A stretch of 64,000 nucleotides of DNA from Planococcus liqunii (GTDB lineage Bacteria; Bacillota; Bacilli; Bacillales_A; Planococcaceae). The stretch spans positions 1,674,001-1,738,000 of the forward strand of contig NZ_CP129238.1 in assembly GCF_030413595.1 (NCBI RefSeq), read 5' to 3'. The position numbers and the translations under genes were made by a program. This document shows positions 47,076 through 55,173 of the stretch, in pieces. Position 1 is the stretch's first letter, and each line of letters begins with the position of its first letter. The notes beneath the pieces are model-generated. The model was not told the DNA's origin. It did not search any database and saw nothing but the letters and a program-made list of their open reading frames with translations.

Positions 47076-48617
47076 ATGGACATTTACGAAAGAATCAATG
47101 AGTTGTATGACCGCAAACGCGAAATTGAGCTTGGCGGCGGCGAAGAGCGCATCAACAAGCAGCATGAAAAAGGGAAATTGACTGCACGTGAACGCATCGA
47201 ACTGTTGGTGGACGAAGGGTCATTTGTCGAATTGAGCCCGTTCGTGGAACACCGGACAACCGATTTCGGGATGGGCCCGGGGCCTGGCGAAGGCGTTGTA
47301 ACCGGTTACGGCAAAGTGGACGGCCGCGCAATTTATTTGTTCTCGCAGGACTTCACGGTGTTTGGCGGCGCACTTGGTGAAATGCATGCCCAGAAAATCG
47401 CCAATGTCATGGATCTGGCAGCGAAAAACGGTGCACCGTTCATCGGCTTGAACGATTCCGGCGGCGCGCGCATCCAGGAAGGCGTTTTATCGCTTGATGG
47501 CTACGGCCATATTTTTTACCGGAATTCCATTTATTCTGGAGTTATTCCACAGATTTCGGTCATCATGGGACCTTCAGCTGGAGGCGCGGTGTATTCGCCG
47601 GCCATCACGGATTTTGTCTTCATGGTCGACAAAACGAGCCAGATGTTTATTACAGGGCCGAAAGTCATCGAAACGGTGACAGGTGAAAAAATTTCATCTG
47701 AAGATTTAGGTGGATCGAAAGTACATACAGCAATTAGCGGAAACGCTCATTTTCGTTCGGATTCCGAACAGGACGTATTGCAGATGGTGCGCCGCTTGAT
47801 CAGCTACCTTCCGCAAAATAACCAAGAAATGCCGCCGCGGCTTGAAGTGGATAACGAAGATGATTACCGCCCGGATCTTGCCGATATCGTACCTTATGAA
47901 GCGATCCGGCCGTATGATGTCCGCAAAGTCGTGGAGCAAGTGGTGGATGCCGATAGTTTCATGGAAGTCCAGCCGGAATTTGCCCGCAATATCGTGGTCG
48001 GCCTGGCCCGCATTAAAGGCGAAACGGTTGGCTTGGTGTGCAACCAGCCGAAAGTGATGGCCGGCGGGCTTGATATCGATTCATCGGACAAAGCGGCCCG
48101 TTTTATCCGCTTCTGTGATTCGTTCAATATTCCGTTGATCACGTTTGAAGATGTGACCGGGTTCTTTCCGGGCATCAAGCAGGAGCACGGCGGCATCATT
48201 CGCCACGGCGCGAAAATCCTTTACGCTTATTCAGAAGCGACCGTGCCGAAAATGACGGTCATTCTGCGAAAAGCATACGGCGGCGCTTATGTCGCCCTTA
48301 ACTCAAAATCGATCGGTGCCGACCTGGTGTACTCATGGCCGAATGCGGAGATTGCGGTAATGGGGCCACAAGGCGCAGCAAACATCATTTTCGCCCGTGA
48401 AATTGCAGCGAGCGACAATCCGGAAGAAACGCGTGCAGCGAAAATCGAGGAATACCGCGAGAAATTCGCCAACCCTTACGTGGCCGCAGCGCGCGGCATG
48501 GTCGATGACGTCATCGACCCACGCGAAACACGCGTCAAATTGATTCAGGCGCTCGAAATGATGCGCAACAAGAAAGATACACGGCCAGCGAAAAAACACG
48601 GCAATATGCCATTATAA
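47076..48617 (+). CDS. Acyl-CoA (propionyl/methylmalonyl-CoA) carboxyltransferase subunit
   Basis: ATG 47076 (MDIYERINELYDRK) after GAGGAGTGG; 513 residues. Biotin-dependent carboxyltransferase family: GKLTARERIELLVDEGSF, FSQDFTVFGGALGE, GLNDSGGARIQEGV (first oxyanion region), VIMGPSAGGAVYSPAITDF, FEDVTGFFPGIKQEHGGIIRHGAK split, and YGGAYVALNSKSIGAD. With mce next to it, propionyl-CoA carboxylase is the likely activity. No biotin carboxylase or carrier gene is adjacent; it may borrow AccC/AccB or partners elsewhere. Confidence 0.92.
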   Translation: MDIYERINELYDRKREIELGGGEERINKQHEKGKLTARERIELLVDEGSFVELSPFVEHRTTDFGMGPGPGEGVVTGYGKVDGRAIYLFSQDFTVFGGALGEMHAQKIANVMDLAAKNGAPFIGLNDSGGARIQEGVLSLDGYGHIFYRNSIYSGVIPQISVIMGPSAGGAVYSPAITDFVFMVDKTSQMFITGPKVIETVTGEKISSEDLGGSKVHTAISGNAHFRSDSEQDVLQMVRRLISYLPQNNQEMPPRLEVDNEDDYRPDLADIVPYEAIRPYDVRKVVEQVVDADSFMEVQPEFARNIVVGLARIKGETVGLVCNQPKVMAGGLDIDSSDKAARFIRFCDSFNIPLITFEDVTGFFPGIKQEHGGIIRHGAKILYAYSEATVPKMTVILRKAYGGAYVALNSKSIGADLVYSWPNAEIAVMGPQGAANIIFAREIAASDNPEETRAAKIEEYREKFANPYVAAARGMVDDVIDPRETRVKLIQALEMMRNKKDTRPAKKHGNMPL

Positions 48618-48626
48618 AGAACAACT

Positions 48627-48660
48627 TCAATCAGCGGGAGCTTCGTTTCCCGCTGATTGT
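48627..48660 (+). terminator. Possible terminator after the carboxyltransferase gene
   Basis: CAATCAGCGGGAG and TTCCCGCTGATTG form a good stem around CTTCG, but the following bases (TTCATTGATTT) make only a weak T-run. Confidence 0.55.
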
Positions 48661-48711
48661 TCATTGATTTAACCGGGCGCTCAAGCCCAAAAAAGAAAGA
48701 GGTCCTAACAT

Positions 48712-49827
48712 ATGAAAAAAGATCGACTGTTAAACGAATTCCTCGAATTGGTGCAAATCGATTCAGAAACGAAAAACGAAGCAGAAATTGCCGGAGTGCT
48801 GAAAGAAAAGCTTAGCGAACTCGGCTTTTACGTGCAAGAAGACGATTCTTCCACACGCACCGGACACGGCGCCAATAACTTGATTGCAACACTGCGCGGA
48901 GCGGCAACTGCCGTACCGCCTATTTATTTCACCGTCCATATGGATACGGTGGTTCCGGGCAAAGGCGTAAAACCGGAAATTCGGGACGGTTACGTCTATT
49001 CAGACGGCACCACGATTCTTGGTGCCGATGACAAAGCCGGCATCGCTGCTTTGTTTGAAATGATCCGCAGCATCCAGGAACAGCAAATCGAACACGGCGA
49101 TATCCAATTTGTCATTACTGCCGGAGAAGAAAGCGGTTTGGTCGGAGCGAAAGAAATGGATGCCTCTTTGCTGTTTGCCAAATACGGCTACGCAGTAGAC
49201 AGCGACGGCAAAGTGGGCGGCATTGTGACATCTGCGCCGTACCAGGCGAAACTGTGGACAACCATCTACGGCAGAACGGCCCATGCCGGTGTAGCGCCTG
49301 AAAAAGGTGTATCGGCGATCACCATCGCGGCGAAAGCGATCGCTAAAATGTCGCTTGGGCGCATTGACGAAGAAACAACTGCCAATATCGGCCGTTTCGA
49401 AGGCGGACAAGCGACAAACATCGTCTGTGACGAAGTGCACATCCTGTCGGAAGCGCGCTCCATCAAAGAAGACAAACTGGCGTCCCAGACGGCGCATATG
49501 GAATCGGTCTTTGAAGAAATAGCCGAGCGCATGGGAGGACATGCGGAAACAGAGGTCAAACTGATGTATCCGGGCTTCCACTTTGACGAAAATGAACGCG
49601 TCGTTGAAATCGCCAAAAAAGCGGCTGCCAATATCAATCGGCCGGCGCCGATTCTGATGAGCGGCGGCGGCAGCGATGCCAATATTTTCAACGGCCACGG
49701 CATACCAACAGTTAACTTATGTGTCGGCTATGAGGAAATCCATACGAAAAAAGAGCGCATGCCAATCGAAGAACTCGAAAAACTGGCGGAAATGCTGATT
49801 GAAATCGTTAAGGAATCAACAATTTAA
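48712..49827 (+). CDS. M20 family peptidase, PepT-like (YqjE type)
   Basis: 371-residue zinc aminopeptidase-like protein of the PepT2/YqjE group. PIYFTVHMDTVVPGKGVKP with a metal His and Asp, TILGADDKAGIAALFEMI with the bridging Asp, FVITAGEESGLVGAKEMD with the catalytic Glu pair, GRTAHAGVAPEKGVSAI in the dimer/lid domain, and MSGGGSDANIFNGHGIP. Start after AAAGAGG. The exact peptide substrate cannot be told from sequence. Confidence 0.9.
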   Translation: MKKDRLLNEFLELVQIDSETKNEAEIAGVLKEKLSELGFYVQEDDSSTRTGHGANNLIATLRGAATAVPPIYFTVHMDTVVPGKGVKPEIRDGYVYSDGTTILGADDKAGIAALFEMIRSIQEQQIEHGDIQFVITAGEESGLVGAKEMDASLLFAKYGYAVDSDGKVGGIVTSAPYQAKLWTTIYGRTAHAGVAPEKGVSAITIAAKAIAKMSLGRIDEETTANIGRFEGGQATNIVCDEVHILSEARSIKEDKLASQTAHMESVFEEIAERMGGHAETEVKLMYPGFHFDENERVVEIAKKAAANINRPAPILMSGGGSDANIFNGHGIPTVNLCVGYEEIHTKKERMPIEELEKLAEMLIEIVKESTI

Positions 49828-49839
49828 TGGAATGATTGG

Positions 49840-49886
49840 AAAACCGCAACTGCAGCCGGGAAGCCGGCAGCAGCTGCGGTTTTTTG
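49840..49886 (+). terminator. Terminator after the M20 peptidase gene
   Basis: AAACCGCA...GCCGG pairs with CCGGC...TGCGGTTT over a long imperfect stem with GAAG in the loop, then TTTTTTG. Confidence 0.87.
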
Positions 49887-49903
49887 TAGATGGAAATGCT
49901 TGT

Positions 49904-49996
49904 GAGTCGTAAACAATTCGCTGCGGGTCGTATTTCAGCGGCTTCTGGTCGTAATTGATTCCCTACTGGTCGTATTTTTCGCATTGTTGGTCGTAA
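49904..49996. repeat. Five GTCGTA units at exact 21-bp spacing
   Basis: GTCGTA begins at 49906, 49927, 49948, 49969 and 49990, a constant period of 21 bp, with GG before it in most copies and unlike spacer bases between. On the - strand one frame gives a YDQ-like heptapeptide (TACGACCAR), broken by a TAG in the middle. It fills the gap between the M20 peptidase terminator and dinB. Not a gene as it stands. Confidence 0.75.
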
Positions 49997-50087
49997 GGAG
50001 ACAAGGGATATTCTGAAAATACGGAGCAGCAAGCATCCGAGCTTTTCATATGGTAAACTGGAAGAAAACGAAAGTGAAGCGATCCAC

Positions 50088-51329
50088 ATGGCTGGCCGAG
50101 TGATTTTCCATATTGATATGAATAGTTTTTACGCCTCGGTCGAGCAGTCGCATGACCCTTCTTTAAAGGGCAAAGCCATAGCGATTGCAGGCAATCCGAA
50201 AGAGCGGCGCGGCATTATTGTCACGTGCTCTTACGAAGCACGGGCGCATGGCATCTATACCACGATGCAGGTGCACGAAGCAAAGCGGAAGTACCCGGAA
50301 TTGATCTTGTTGCCGCCAAACTTCGAGCGCTACCGGGCAGCGTCAAAAGCGATGTTCGAAATACTGCGTTCGTATACCGATCTGGTGGAACCGGTATCGA
50401 TCGACGAGGGCTATGTCGATGTGACGGAGCTTGCAAAAGAGCGCCACGCCTTGTCGATTGCGGAGGAAATCCAGCAGCGCATGAAGTCGGAACTCGATTT
50501 GCCGTGTTCGATCGGCATTGCACCGAATAAGTTTTTGGCAAAAACGGCATCCGACATGAAAAAGCCGATGGGCATTACCATCTTAAGAAAACGCGACATC
50601 CAGGAAAAGTTATGGCCGCTTGAGGTCATTGAAATGCACGGCATCGGCGAGAGCACCGCGGCGAAACTAAAGCGGCTGTCGATTGACACCATTGGGGATC
50701 TGGCGAATGCCAATACCGGCCTCATCAAAGAAAAAATGGGCAAAAACGGACTGCGGCTCCAAAACCGGGCCAATGGCATCGATGATCGAATCGTAGATCC
50801 CGAGTCTATTTACGACACGAAAAGCGTGGGTACGTCAACCACGCTGCCGGTCGATGAAACGGATGAAGAGCAGTTGAAGGTGATTTTCCGCCAGTTGAGT
50901 GCAAAAGTGGCCAACCGGCTGGAAGCCAAGGAACTGGCAGGGCCGACTGTCAGCATCCAGACGCGCAGTTCGGAATGGCAAAACCACACCCGCAGCATCA
51001 CGTTGAAAAATACCGTCTGGAAAAGCGACGATATTTTCCGCCACGCCTGGCAATTGTTCACGAAAAACTGGAACGGGGAACCGCTCCGGCTGGTCGGCGT
51101 CACGGTGTCGAACGTTAAGGACAAAGGCGATATGACCGAGCAGTTGTCGATTTTTAATTTTCAGGAGCATGCCAAAGAAGAGCCGATTCTTGATTTGATG
51201 TCCAAGCTGGAAACGAAATTCGGCAAAAACGTCTTGATCCGCGGCGCCAAATACAAGAAAACTTCCTATGACTCAAAAACCAGCTTCAGCAAGGATTTTC
51301 TTGATGACCACGACCACAATAGAAAGTAG
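50088..51329 (+). CDS. dinB: DNA polymerase IV (Y family)
   Basis: Translesion polymerase, 413 residues. Catalytic IFHIDMNSFYASVEQSHDP, KAIAIAGNPKERRGIIVTCSYEARAHGI split over the fingers, YTDLVEPVSIDEGYVDVTE with the catalytic Asp-Glu, then helix-hairpin-helix (IEMHGIGESTAAKLKRL) and little-finger domain. The C-terminus ends HDHNRK with no obvious clamp motif except QLSIFNF (QLxLF-type beta-clamp binding, about residues 352-358). ATG 50088 has a weak ribosome-binding site. No LexA box was seen upstream. Position matches yqjH of B. subtilis. Confidence 0.94.
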   Translation: MAGRVIFHIDMNSFYASVEQSHDPSLKGKAIAIAGNPKERRGIIVTCSYEARAHGIYTTMQVHEAKRKYPELILLPPNFERYRAASKAMFEILRSYTDLVEPVSIDEGYVDVTELAKERHALSIAEEIQQRMKSELDLPCSIGIAPNKFLAKTASDMKKPMGITILRKRDIQEKLWPLEVIEMHGIGESTAAKLKRLSIDTIGDLANANTGLIKEKMGKNGLRLQNRANGIDDRIVDPESIYDTKSVGTSTTLPVDETDEEQLKVIFRQLSAKVANRLEAKELAGPTVSIQTRSSEWQNHTRSITLKNTVWKSDDIFRHAWQLFTKNWNGEPLRLVGVTVSNVKDKGDMTEQLSIFNFQEHAKEEPILDLMSKLETKFGKNVLIRGAKYKKTSYDSKTSFSKDFLDDHDHNRK

Positions 51330-51336
51330 GGACTTT

Positions 51337-52296
51337 ATGCAATTATTATTTCTTGGGACAGGGGCAGGCATGCCGTCCAAGCAGCGCAACACGAGCGCGC
51401 TTGCCCTGAAATTGCTGGAAGAGCGCGGAACAGTCTGGCTGTTTGATTGCGGAGAAGCGACCCAGCATCAGATTTTACATACCACGTTAAAACCACGCAA
51501 AATCGAAAAGGTTTTCATCACTCATTTGCACGGCGACCACATTTTTGGTTTGCCCGGCCTGCTTGGTTCCCGGTCTTTCCAAGGCGGCGACGAGCCGCTG
51601 GAAATCTACGGTCCATCGGGCATCAAAGAGTTTGTGGAAACTTTCTTGCGCATCAGCCGCACGCATTTGACGTACGAGATCGTGTTTTACGAACAACTAG
51701 AGGGCGTCATTTTTGAAGACGGCACCATGCGGGTGGAAGCGGCATTGCTTGACCACGTCATTCCGTCGCACGGCTTCCGCATCACGCAAAAGCCCTTGCC
51801 CCCAAAATTGAACATGGAGCGCGCCATTTCTCTCGGCGTGCCGAAAGGGCCGCTGCTCGCGAAACTAAAAGGCGGGGAAGACGTCGTGCTTGAAGACGGC
51901 ACCACAATCAAAAGTGAAGACGTTACAGAAGCGGCCCAGCCGGGATTCGTTGTCACCATTCTTGGCGACACACGGTATTGCGATGCCGCCGTCGCGTTAA
52001 GCCGGGATGCAGACGTTGTCGTCCACGAAGCCACTTTTGATGCAGAAACACAAAAACTGGCGAAAGACTATGGCCACTCGACCATACTCGATGCCGCAAA
52101 AATAGCAAAACGCGCCGGCGCGAAAACACTCATTGCCAACCATATCAGCGCTCGGTTCTTGCCGGATGATGAAAAAATTCTGATTGCCCAAGTGAAAGAC
52201 GTGCATCCGCGCACATGGATCGCCCGCGATTTCGCAGAATACGAATGGAACCAGCAGTCGCGCCAATTAAAGAAAAAAATGGAAAGCCATCGTTAA
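51337..52296 (+). CDS. rnz: Ribonuclease Z
   Basis: Processes tRNA 3' ends. ATG 51337 (MQLLFLGTGAGMPSKQRN) 7 nt after dinB, 319 residues. Metallo-beta-lactamase motif THLHGDHIFGLPGLLGSR with GEATQHQIL before it, VTILGDTRYCD, DVVVHEATFD, and HISARF near the C-terminus. A T-rich stretch follows. Confidence 0.95.
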   Translation: MQLLFLGTGAGMPSKQRNTSALALKLLEERGTVWLFDCGEATQHQILHTTLKPRKIEKVFITHLHGDHIFGLPGLLGSRSFQGGDEPLEIYGPSGIKEFVETFLRISRTHLTYEIVFYEQLEGVIFEDGTMRVEAALLDHVIPSHGFRITQKPLPPKLNMERAISLGVPKGPLLAKLKGGEDVVLEDGTTIKSEDVTEAAQPGFVVTILGDTRYCDAAVALSRDADVVVHEATFDAETQKLAKDYGHSTILDAAKIAKRAGAKTLIANHISARFLPDDEKILIAQVKDVHPRTWIARDFAEYEWNQQSRQLKKKMESHR

Positions 52297-52340
52297 TCGA
52301 TGGTTTTTTTTGGTTTTAAAAAGTTTTTAATGGAAATAAT

Positions 52341-52354
52341 AGAACAAACGTTCG
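52341..52354. promoter_or_regulatory. LexA (SOS) box of the type I toxin gene
   Basis: AGAACAAACGTTCG matches the Bacillus SOS box CGAACRNRYGTTYG at 13 of 14 positions. A -10-like TAAAAT lies at 52363-52368, so LexA bound here would cover the -35 region of the toxin promoter. Confidence 0.8.
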
Positions 52355-52424
52355 ATTTATGATAAAATAAAGGTACAGCTGCATGAGGACGGTTTGGCCA
52401 TTCCCGGAGAAAGGGGGTGGTGAC

Positions 52425-52532
52425 ATGACGATTTCAGAATCATTTGCTCTTGTTTTCACGAGCATTGGACTCACGATCAGTGCAGTGACTTTGGTCGTTT
52501 CCATGATTTTGGCCATGAACGAAAAAAAATAA
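52425..52532 (+). CDS. Type I toxin, holin-like small membrane peptide
   Basis: 35 residues: MTISESFALVF then a hydrophobic helix (SIGLTISAVTLVVSMILAM) and the polar end NEKK. It has a strong ribosome-binding site AAGGGGGTGG at 52411-52420. The N-terminal ESFALVF..GL pattern and the short lysine end resemble the holin-like toxins (TxpA/BsrG/BsrH group). A convergent antisense RNA overlaps its 3' end, with a hairpin starting at the stop codon (52530-52532). Expected to depolarise or disturb the membrane when overproduced. Transcript probably runs from about 52375 to the terminator at 52641. Confidence 0.82.
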   Translation: MTISESFALVFTSIGLTISAVTLVVSMILAMNEKK

Positions 52533-52645
52533 CCGTCCCTTGTGGTAGAGGAATGACGGTTATTTTCAGAGCCTAGTTTTCCAGCCAACCGCTCACGCGC
52601 GGCATGCAGCTGGCCGAATGCTTCGGCATTCGGTTTTTTTACGCT
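52522..52645 (-). ncRNA. Antisense RNA antitoxin to the toxin at 52425
   Basis: On the - strand a promoter with -10 TATACT (52657-52652) and a weak -35 TTTAAA 17 bp away predicts a start near 52645. The RNA runs to the hairpin AATAACCGTC...GACGGTTATT (52528-52567 region), followed on the - strand by eight T (52529-52522), which is its terminator. It therefore overlaps about 110 nt of the toxin mRNA 3' part, the arrangement of txpA/RatA and bsrG/SR4. Ends are predicted, not measured. Confidence 0.75.
52613..52641 (+). terminator. Terminator of the toxin mRNA
   Basis: CCGAATGC, loop TTC, GGCATTCGG, then seven T on the + strand; it lies just inside the start of the antisense RNA. Confidence 0.85.
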
Positions 52646-52710
52646 AGTTTCAGTATACTAAATCTGTTCGGATTTTTAAACACTTTTTGTTCTGAAAATA
52701 CAGAAATAAT

Positions 52711-52724
52711 AGAACATACGTTCT
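52711..52724. promoter_or_regulatory. LexA box of the second (toxin-less) copy
   Basis: AGAACATACGTTCT matches the SOS box at 12 of 14 positions and has the same TAAAAT (52733-52738) after it as copy 1. It lies exactly 370 bp after the first LexA box. Confidence 0.75.
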
Positions 52725-52732
52725 TATTGTGA

Positions 52733-52786
52733 TAAAATAAATATACAGCTGCGGGCAAGGGACTTGGCTATAAACAAAGAAAATAA
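52733..52786 (+). pseudogene. Remnant of a duplicated toxin gene
   Basis: Aligned to copy 1, the -10 box, the ACAGCTGC leader and the hairpin are present, but about 115 bp with the ribosome-binding site and nearly the whole toxin frame are gone. TTGGCTAT joins directly to AAACAAAGAAAATAA, equivalent to the last toxin codons. No start with a ribosome-binding site remains. Confidence 0.7.
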
Positions 52787-52900
52787 CCGTCCCTTGTGGT
52801 AGAGGAATGACGGTTATTTTCAAAGCCAAGATTTCCAGCCAACCGCCCATGGTGCGGCATGCAGCTGGCCGAATGCTCCGGCATTCGGTTTTTTTTACGT
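52778..52900 (-). ncRNA. Orphan antisense RNA, second copy
   Basis: About 90% identical to the first antitoxin over its length. Its - strand promoter is better: TTGCAA (52935-52930), 16 bp, TATACT (52913-52908). The terminator hairpin is kept, though the T-run is interrupted (TTTTCTTT). No toxin gene remains opposite it; it could act in trans on the toxin mRNA of copy 1. Confidence 0.7.
52868..52897 (+). terminator. Terminator of the second copy
   Basis: CCGAATGC, loop TCC, GGCATTCGG then eight T; the copy of the terminator at 52613. The TCC/TTC loop change leaves the stem intact. Confidence 0.82.
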
Positions 52901-52940
52901 TACTTTCAGTATACTAAATTCCTGGGATTTTGCAACTGCC

Positions 52941-53957
52941 TTAAACCCAGCCGCGCTTATATGGGACAGGCGCCTCGATATCGGCATTCAATTCCTTGGC
53001 AGCAGTGTAAGCCCAATAAGGGTCGCGAAGCAGTTCACGTGCCAGGAAAATCATATCCGACCGGCCGTTTTGCAAAATTTCTTCTGCGTGCAAAGGGCTC
53101 GTGATCAAACCGACTGCTCCTGTAGCAATCGGTGTTTCGTATTTGATGGTTTCCGCAAACGGAACTTGATAGCCCGGAAAGACGGGAATCTGTGCGGGTA
53201 CAAGCGCCCCGGAACTGACATCGATCAAATCAACACCTTGCTGTTTCATCCATTGGGCCATTTCTACATATTGCTCCGGCGTCATGCCGCCTTCTGTATA
53301 ATCCGTTGCTGAAATACGGACAAACAGCGGGCCGTCCCACACTTCATTGACGGCGTCGATCACTTCACGCAAGATGCGGTAGCGGTTTTCCGCCGAACCA
53401 CCGTATTCATCGGTGCGTTTATTGGAAAGCGGCGACAGGAACTGATTGATCAAATACCCATGCGCAGCATGGATTTCAATCACTTCAAAGCCCGCTTCTT
53501 TGGATCGTCTTGCGCCTTCTTTGAAGGCCTGGATGGTTTCTGCGATTTCTTCAGGCGTCATAGCTTTCGGCGTCTGGTATTTTTCATTAAAAGCAAGGGC
53601 ACTCGGCGCCTGGATCGGCACTTGAAGGTCTGCTTTGCGGCCGGCGTGTGCCAATTGGATGCCCGTTTTGGAACCGTTTTGCTTCATCAGCCGGACGATT
53701 TCCGCGAGCCCTTCAACATGGCTGTCATCCCAAATGCCCAAATCTCTCATGGAAATGCGCCCTTGCGGCTGGACAGCTGTCGCTTCTACAATGATCAGCC
53801 CGATTTGGCCGACAGCACGCGTCGGATAATGCACACGGTGCCAGTCGGTCACTCGGCCGTCTTCTTGATCGCTCTGATACATGCACATCGGTGCCATAAC
53901 GATGCGGTTTTTAAAAGTGGTGTTTTTAATGGTCAGTGGTTCAAATAATTTAGCCAA
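52941..53957 (-). CDS. namA: NADPH dehydrogenase NamA (old yellow enzyme, YqjM)
   Basis: FMN ene-reductase acting on alpha,beta-unsaturated carbonyls. 338 residues. [20 protein letters not shown] then APMCMYQSD with the redox-sensing Cys, [17 protein letters not shown], and [15 protein letters not shown] with the His-His pair; C-terminal [12 protein letters not shown]. Convergent to the toxin-antitoxin element, divergent from nothing nearby; upstream is proI on the same strand. Ribosome-binding site GGGGAGGAA on the - strand. Confidence 0.94.
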   Translation of the reverse strand: MAKLFEPLTIKNTTFKNRIVMAPMCMYQSDQEDGRVTDWHRVHYPTRAVGQIGLIIVEATAVQPQGRISMRDLGIWDDSHVEGLAEIVRLMKQNGSKTGIQLAHAGRKADLQVPIQAPSALAFNEKYQTPKAMTPEEIAETIQAFKEGARRSKEAGFEVIEIHAAHGYLINQFLSPLSNKRTDEYGGSAENRYRILREVIDAVNEVWDGPLFVRISATDYTEGGMTPEQYVEMAQWMKQQGVDLIDVSSGALVPAQIPVFPGYQVPFAETIKYETPIATGAVGLITSPLHAEEILQNGRSDMIFLARELLRDPYWAYTAAKELNADIEAPVPYKRGWV

Positions 53958-54013
53958 TACAAGTTCCTCCCCTTTAGTGCCAAATGAGTCGATATCTAGT
54001 ATAGCAAAAGGAA

Positions 54014-54826
54014 TTATTCAAATTCGCGTCCCAAGGCTTGGGAGCGGCTGGATGCCTGCTCTATGCATTCTCCAATGATGCGTTTGAAGTCGTTTTTCTC
54101 CAGGGAAGCAATGCCGGCTGCGGTGGTGCCGTTCGGGCTTGTCACTTTTTTCCGCAGTTCTTTAAAATCTGCCTGCTGGAGCATGTCGGCAGCGCCGGAT
54201 ATCGTATGGCGCACGAGTTTAGTGGCGTCTTCCAGCGACAAACCGCTGTTGACGCCGGCTTCGGTCATCGCTTCTGCAAAGTAGTAAACAAAGGCAGGTC
54301 CGCTGCCGGCAACCGCTGTTACGGCATCGAGCTGGCTTTCCTGGACGACGGTGACGCTGCCAATCGAAGAAAGCAGATCACGCAATTCGTATTGCTGGTC
54401 CAACGTCACTTGTTTGCTCCAGGCGACGCCTGTCGCCGACTTGCCGATTTTTGCCGATGTATTCGGCATCGCACGGGCAACCGGTAAATCACCGGCCAGC
54501 TTTTGGATGGTCTGAATCGAGACACCCGCCACAACCGACAGAACGACGGTCCCGGGGGATAAGTGCTCCTGTATGCCGCCCAGTGCAGCTTTCACGTCTT
54601 TCGGCTTCATCGCCAGTAAAATAAAATCGGCGTTTTCCAGTTCTGTTTTTTCTTTTTGGACAATATTGACCCCGTATTCATCCCGCAAAAACTCCAAACG
54701 ATCAAAATCCGATTTGTTCATTACCGAAATATTCCTTGGGCTTAGTATGCGTTTATTGATCCAGCCGTGAATCATGGATTCTGCCATGGATCCGGCTCCT
54801 ACACAAACGATATTCATTGCAGTCAC
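54014..54826 (-). CDS. proI: Pyrroline-5-carboxylate reductase
   Basis: Last step of proline synthesis, NAD(P)H-dependent. 270 residues: [19 protein letters not shown] nucleotide fold, [29 protein letters not shown], and the C-terminal dimer domain with [16 protein letters not shown] and [11 protein letters not shown]. The position matches proI (yqjO) of B. subtilis. A proline T-box leader lies upstream, separated by two structured repeats. 54827-54929 is plain leader. Confidence 0.95.
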   Translation of the reverse strand: MTAMNIVCVGAGSMAESMIHGWINKRILSPRNISVMNKSDFDRLEFLRDEYGVNIVQKEKTELENADFILLAMKPKDVKAALGGIQEHLSPGTVVLSVVAGVSIQTIQKLAGDLPVARAMPNTSAKIGKSATGVAWSKQVTLDQQYELRDLLSSIGSVTVVQESQLDAVTAVAGSGPAFVYYFAEAMTEAGVNSGLSLEDATKLVRHTISGAADMLQQADFKELRKKVTSPNGTTAAGIASLEKNDFKRIIGECIEQASSRSQALGREFE

Positions 54827-54929
54827 TTCCTTTTCTGTTCTGTAAACGGATGGATTGGGTTCTTTTGTTCTTATGTAATGGGCGGAGAAGAGCCGTTGGA
54901 TTTTAACGGCTTCTCTCTGGGTTTCAATT

Positions 54930-55049
54930 GTCTAGCCTCTGGCGGCCAACCCCTCGGGTCATAAGGCGTCTTGGCTATGCGGCTGAAAAAATGTCGCTTC
55001 GCCAATCCGTCTTATGCCTGTCGAATCTAAACGGCCGTTTCCGTTTTTC
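54930..55049 (-). repeat. Structured repeat, reverse orientation, copy nearer proI
   Basis: On the - strand it reads from GGAAAAACGGAAACGGCC to GGCTAGACA with middle arm AGATTCGACAGG, inner CATAAG/CTTATG and ACCCGAGG. Outer arms ACGGCC and GGCCGC. Less well paired than other copies, so partly degenerate. Confidence 0.75.
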
Positions 55050-55052
55050 CGT

Positions 55053-55172
55053 TGTCTAGACTCCGGTGCCCAGCTCCTCGGGTCATAAGCCGTCTTGGCT
55101 ATTCGGCTGAAAACATGCCGCTTCGCCAAGACGTCTTATGCCTGTCAGAGCTGATCGGGCACCTCCGCTTTT
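55053..55172 (-). repeat. Structured repeat, reverse orientation, copy next to the T-box
   Basis: On the - strand: GAAAAGCGGAGGTGCCC, AGCTCTGACAGGCATAAG, apical part, CTTATGACCCGAGGAGCTGGGCACC, GTCTAGACAA. The outer arms GGTGCCC/GGGCACC are a compensatory variant of AGCGCC/GGCGCT. It begins directly after the T-box terminator. Confidence 0.82.
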
Positions 55173-55173
55173 C

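Noticed and set aside
49808..50089. 93-codon - strand frame over the 21-bp array.
   Set aside because: It covers a terminator and the periodic array in a frame different from the YDQ reading, with no ribosome-binding site.
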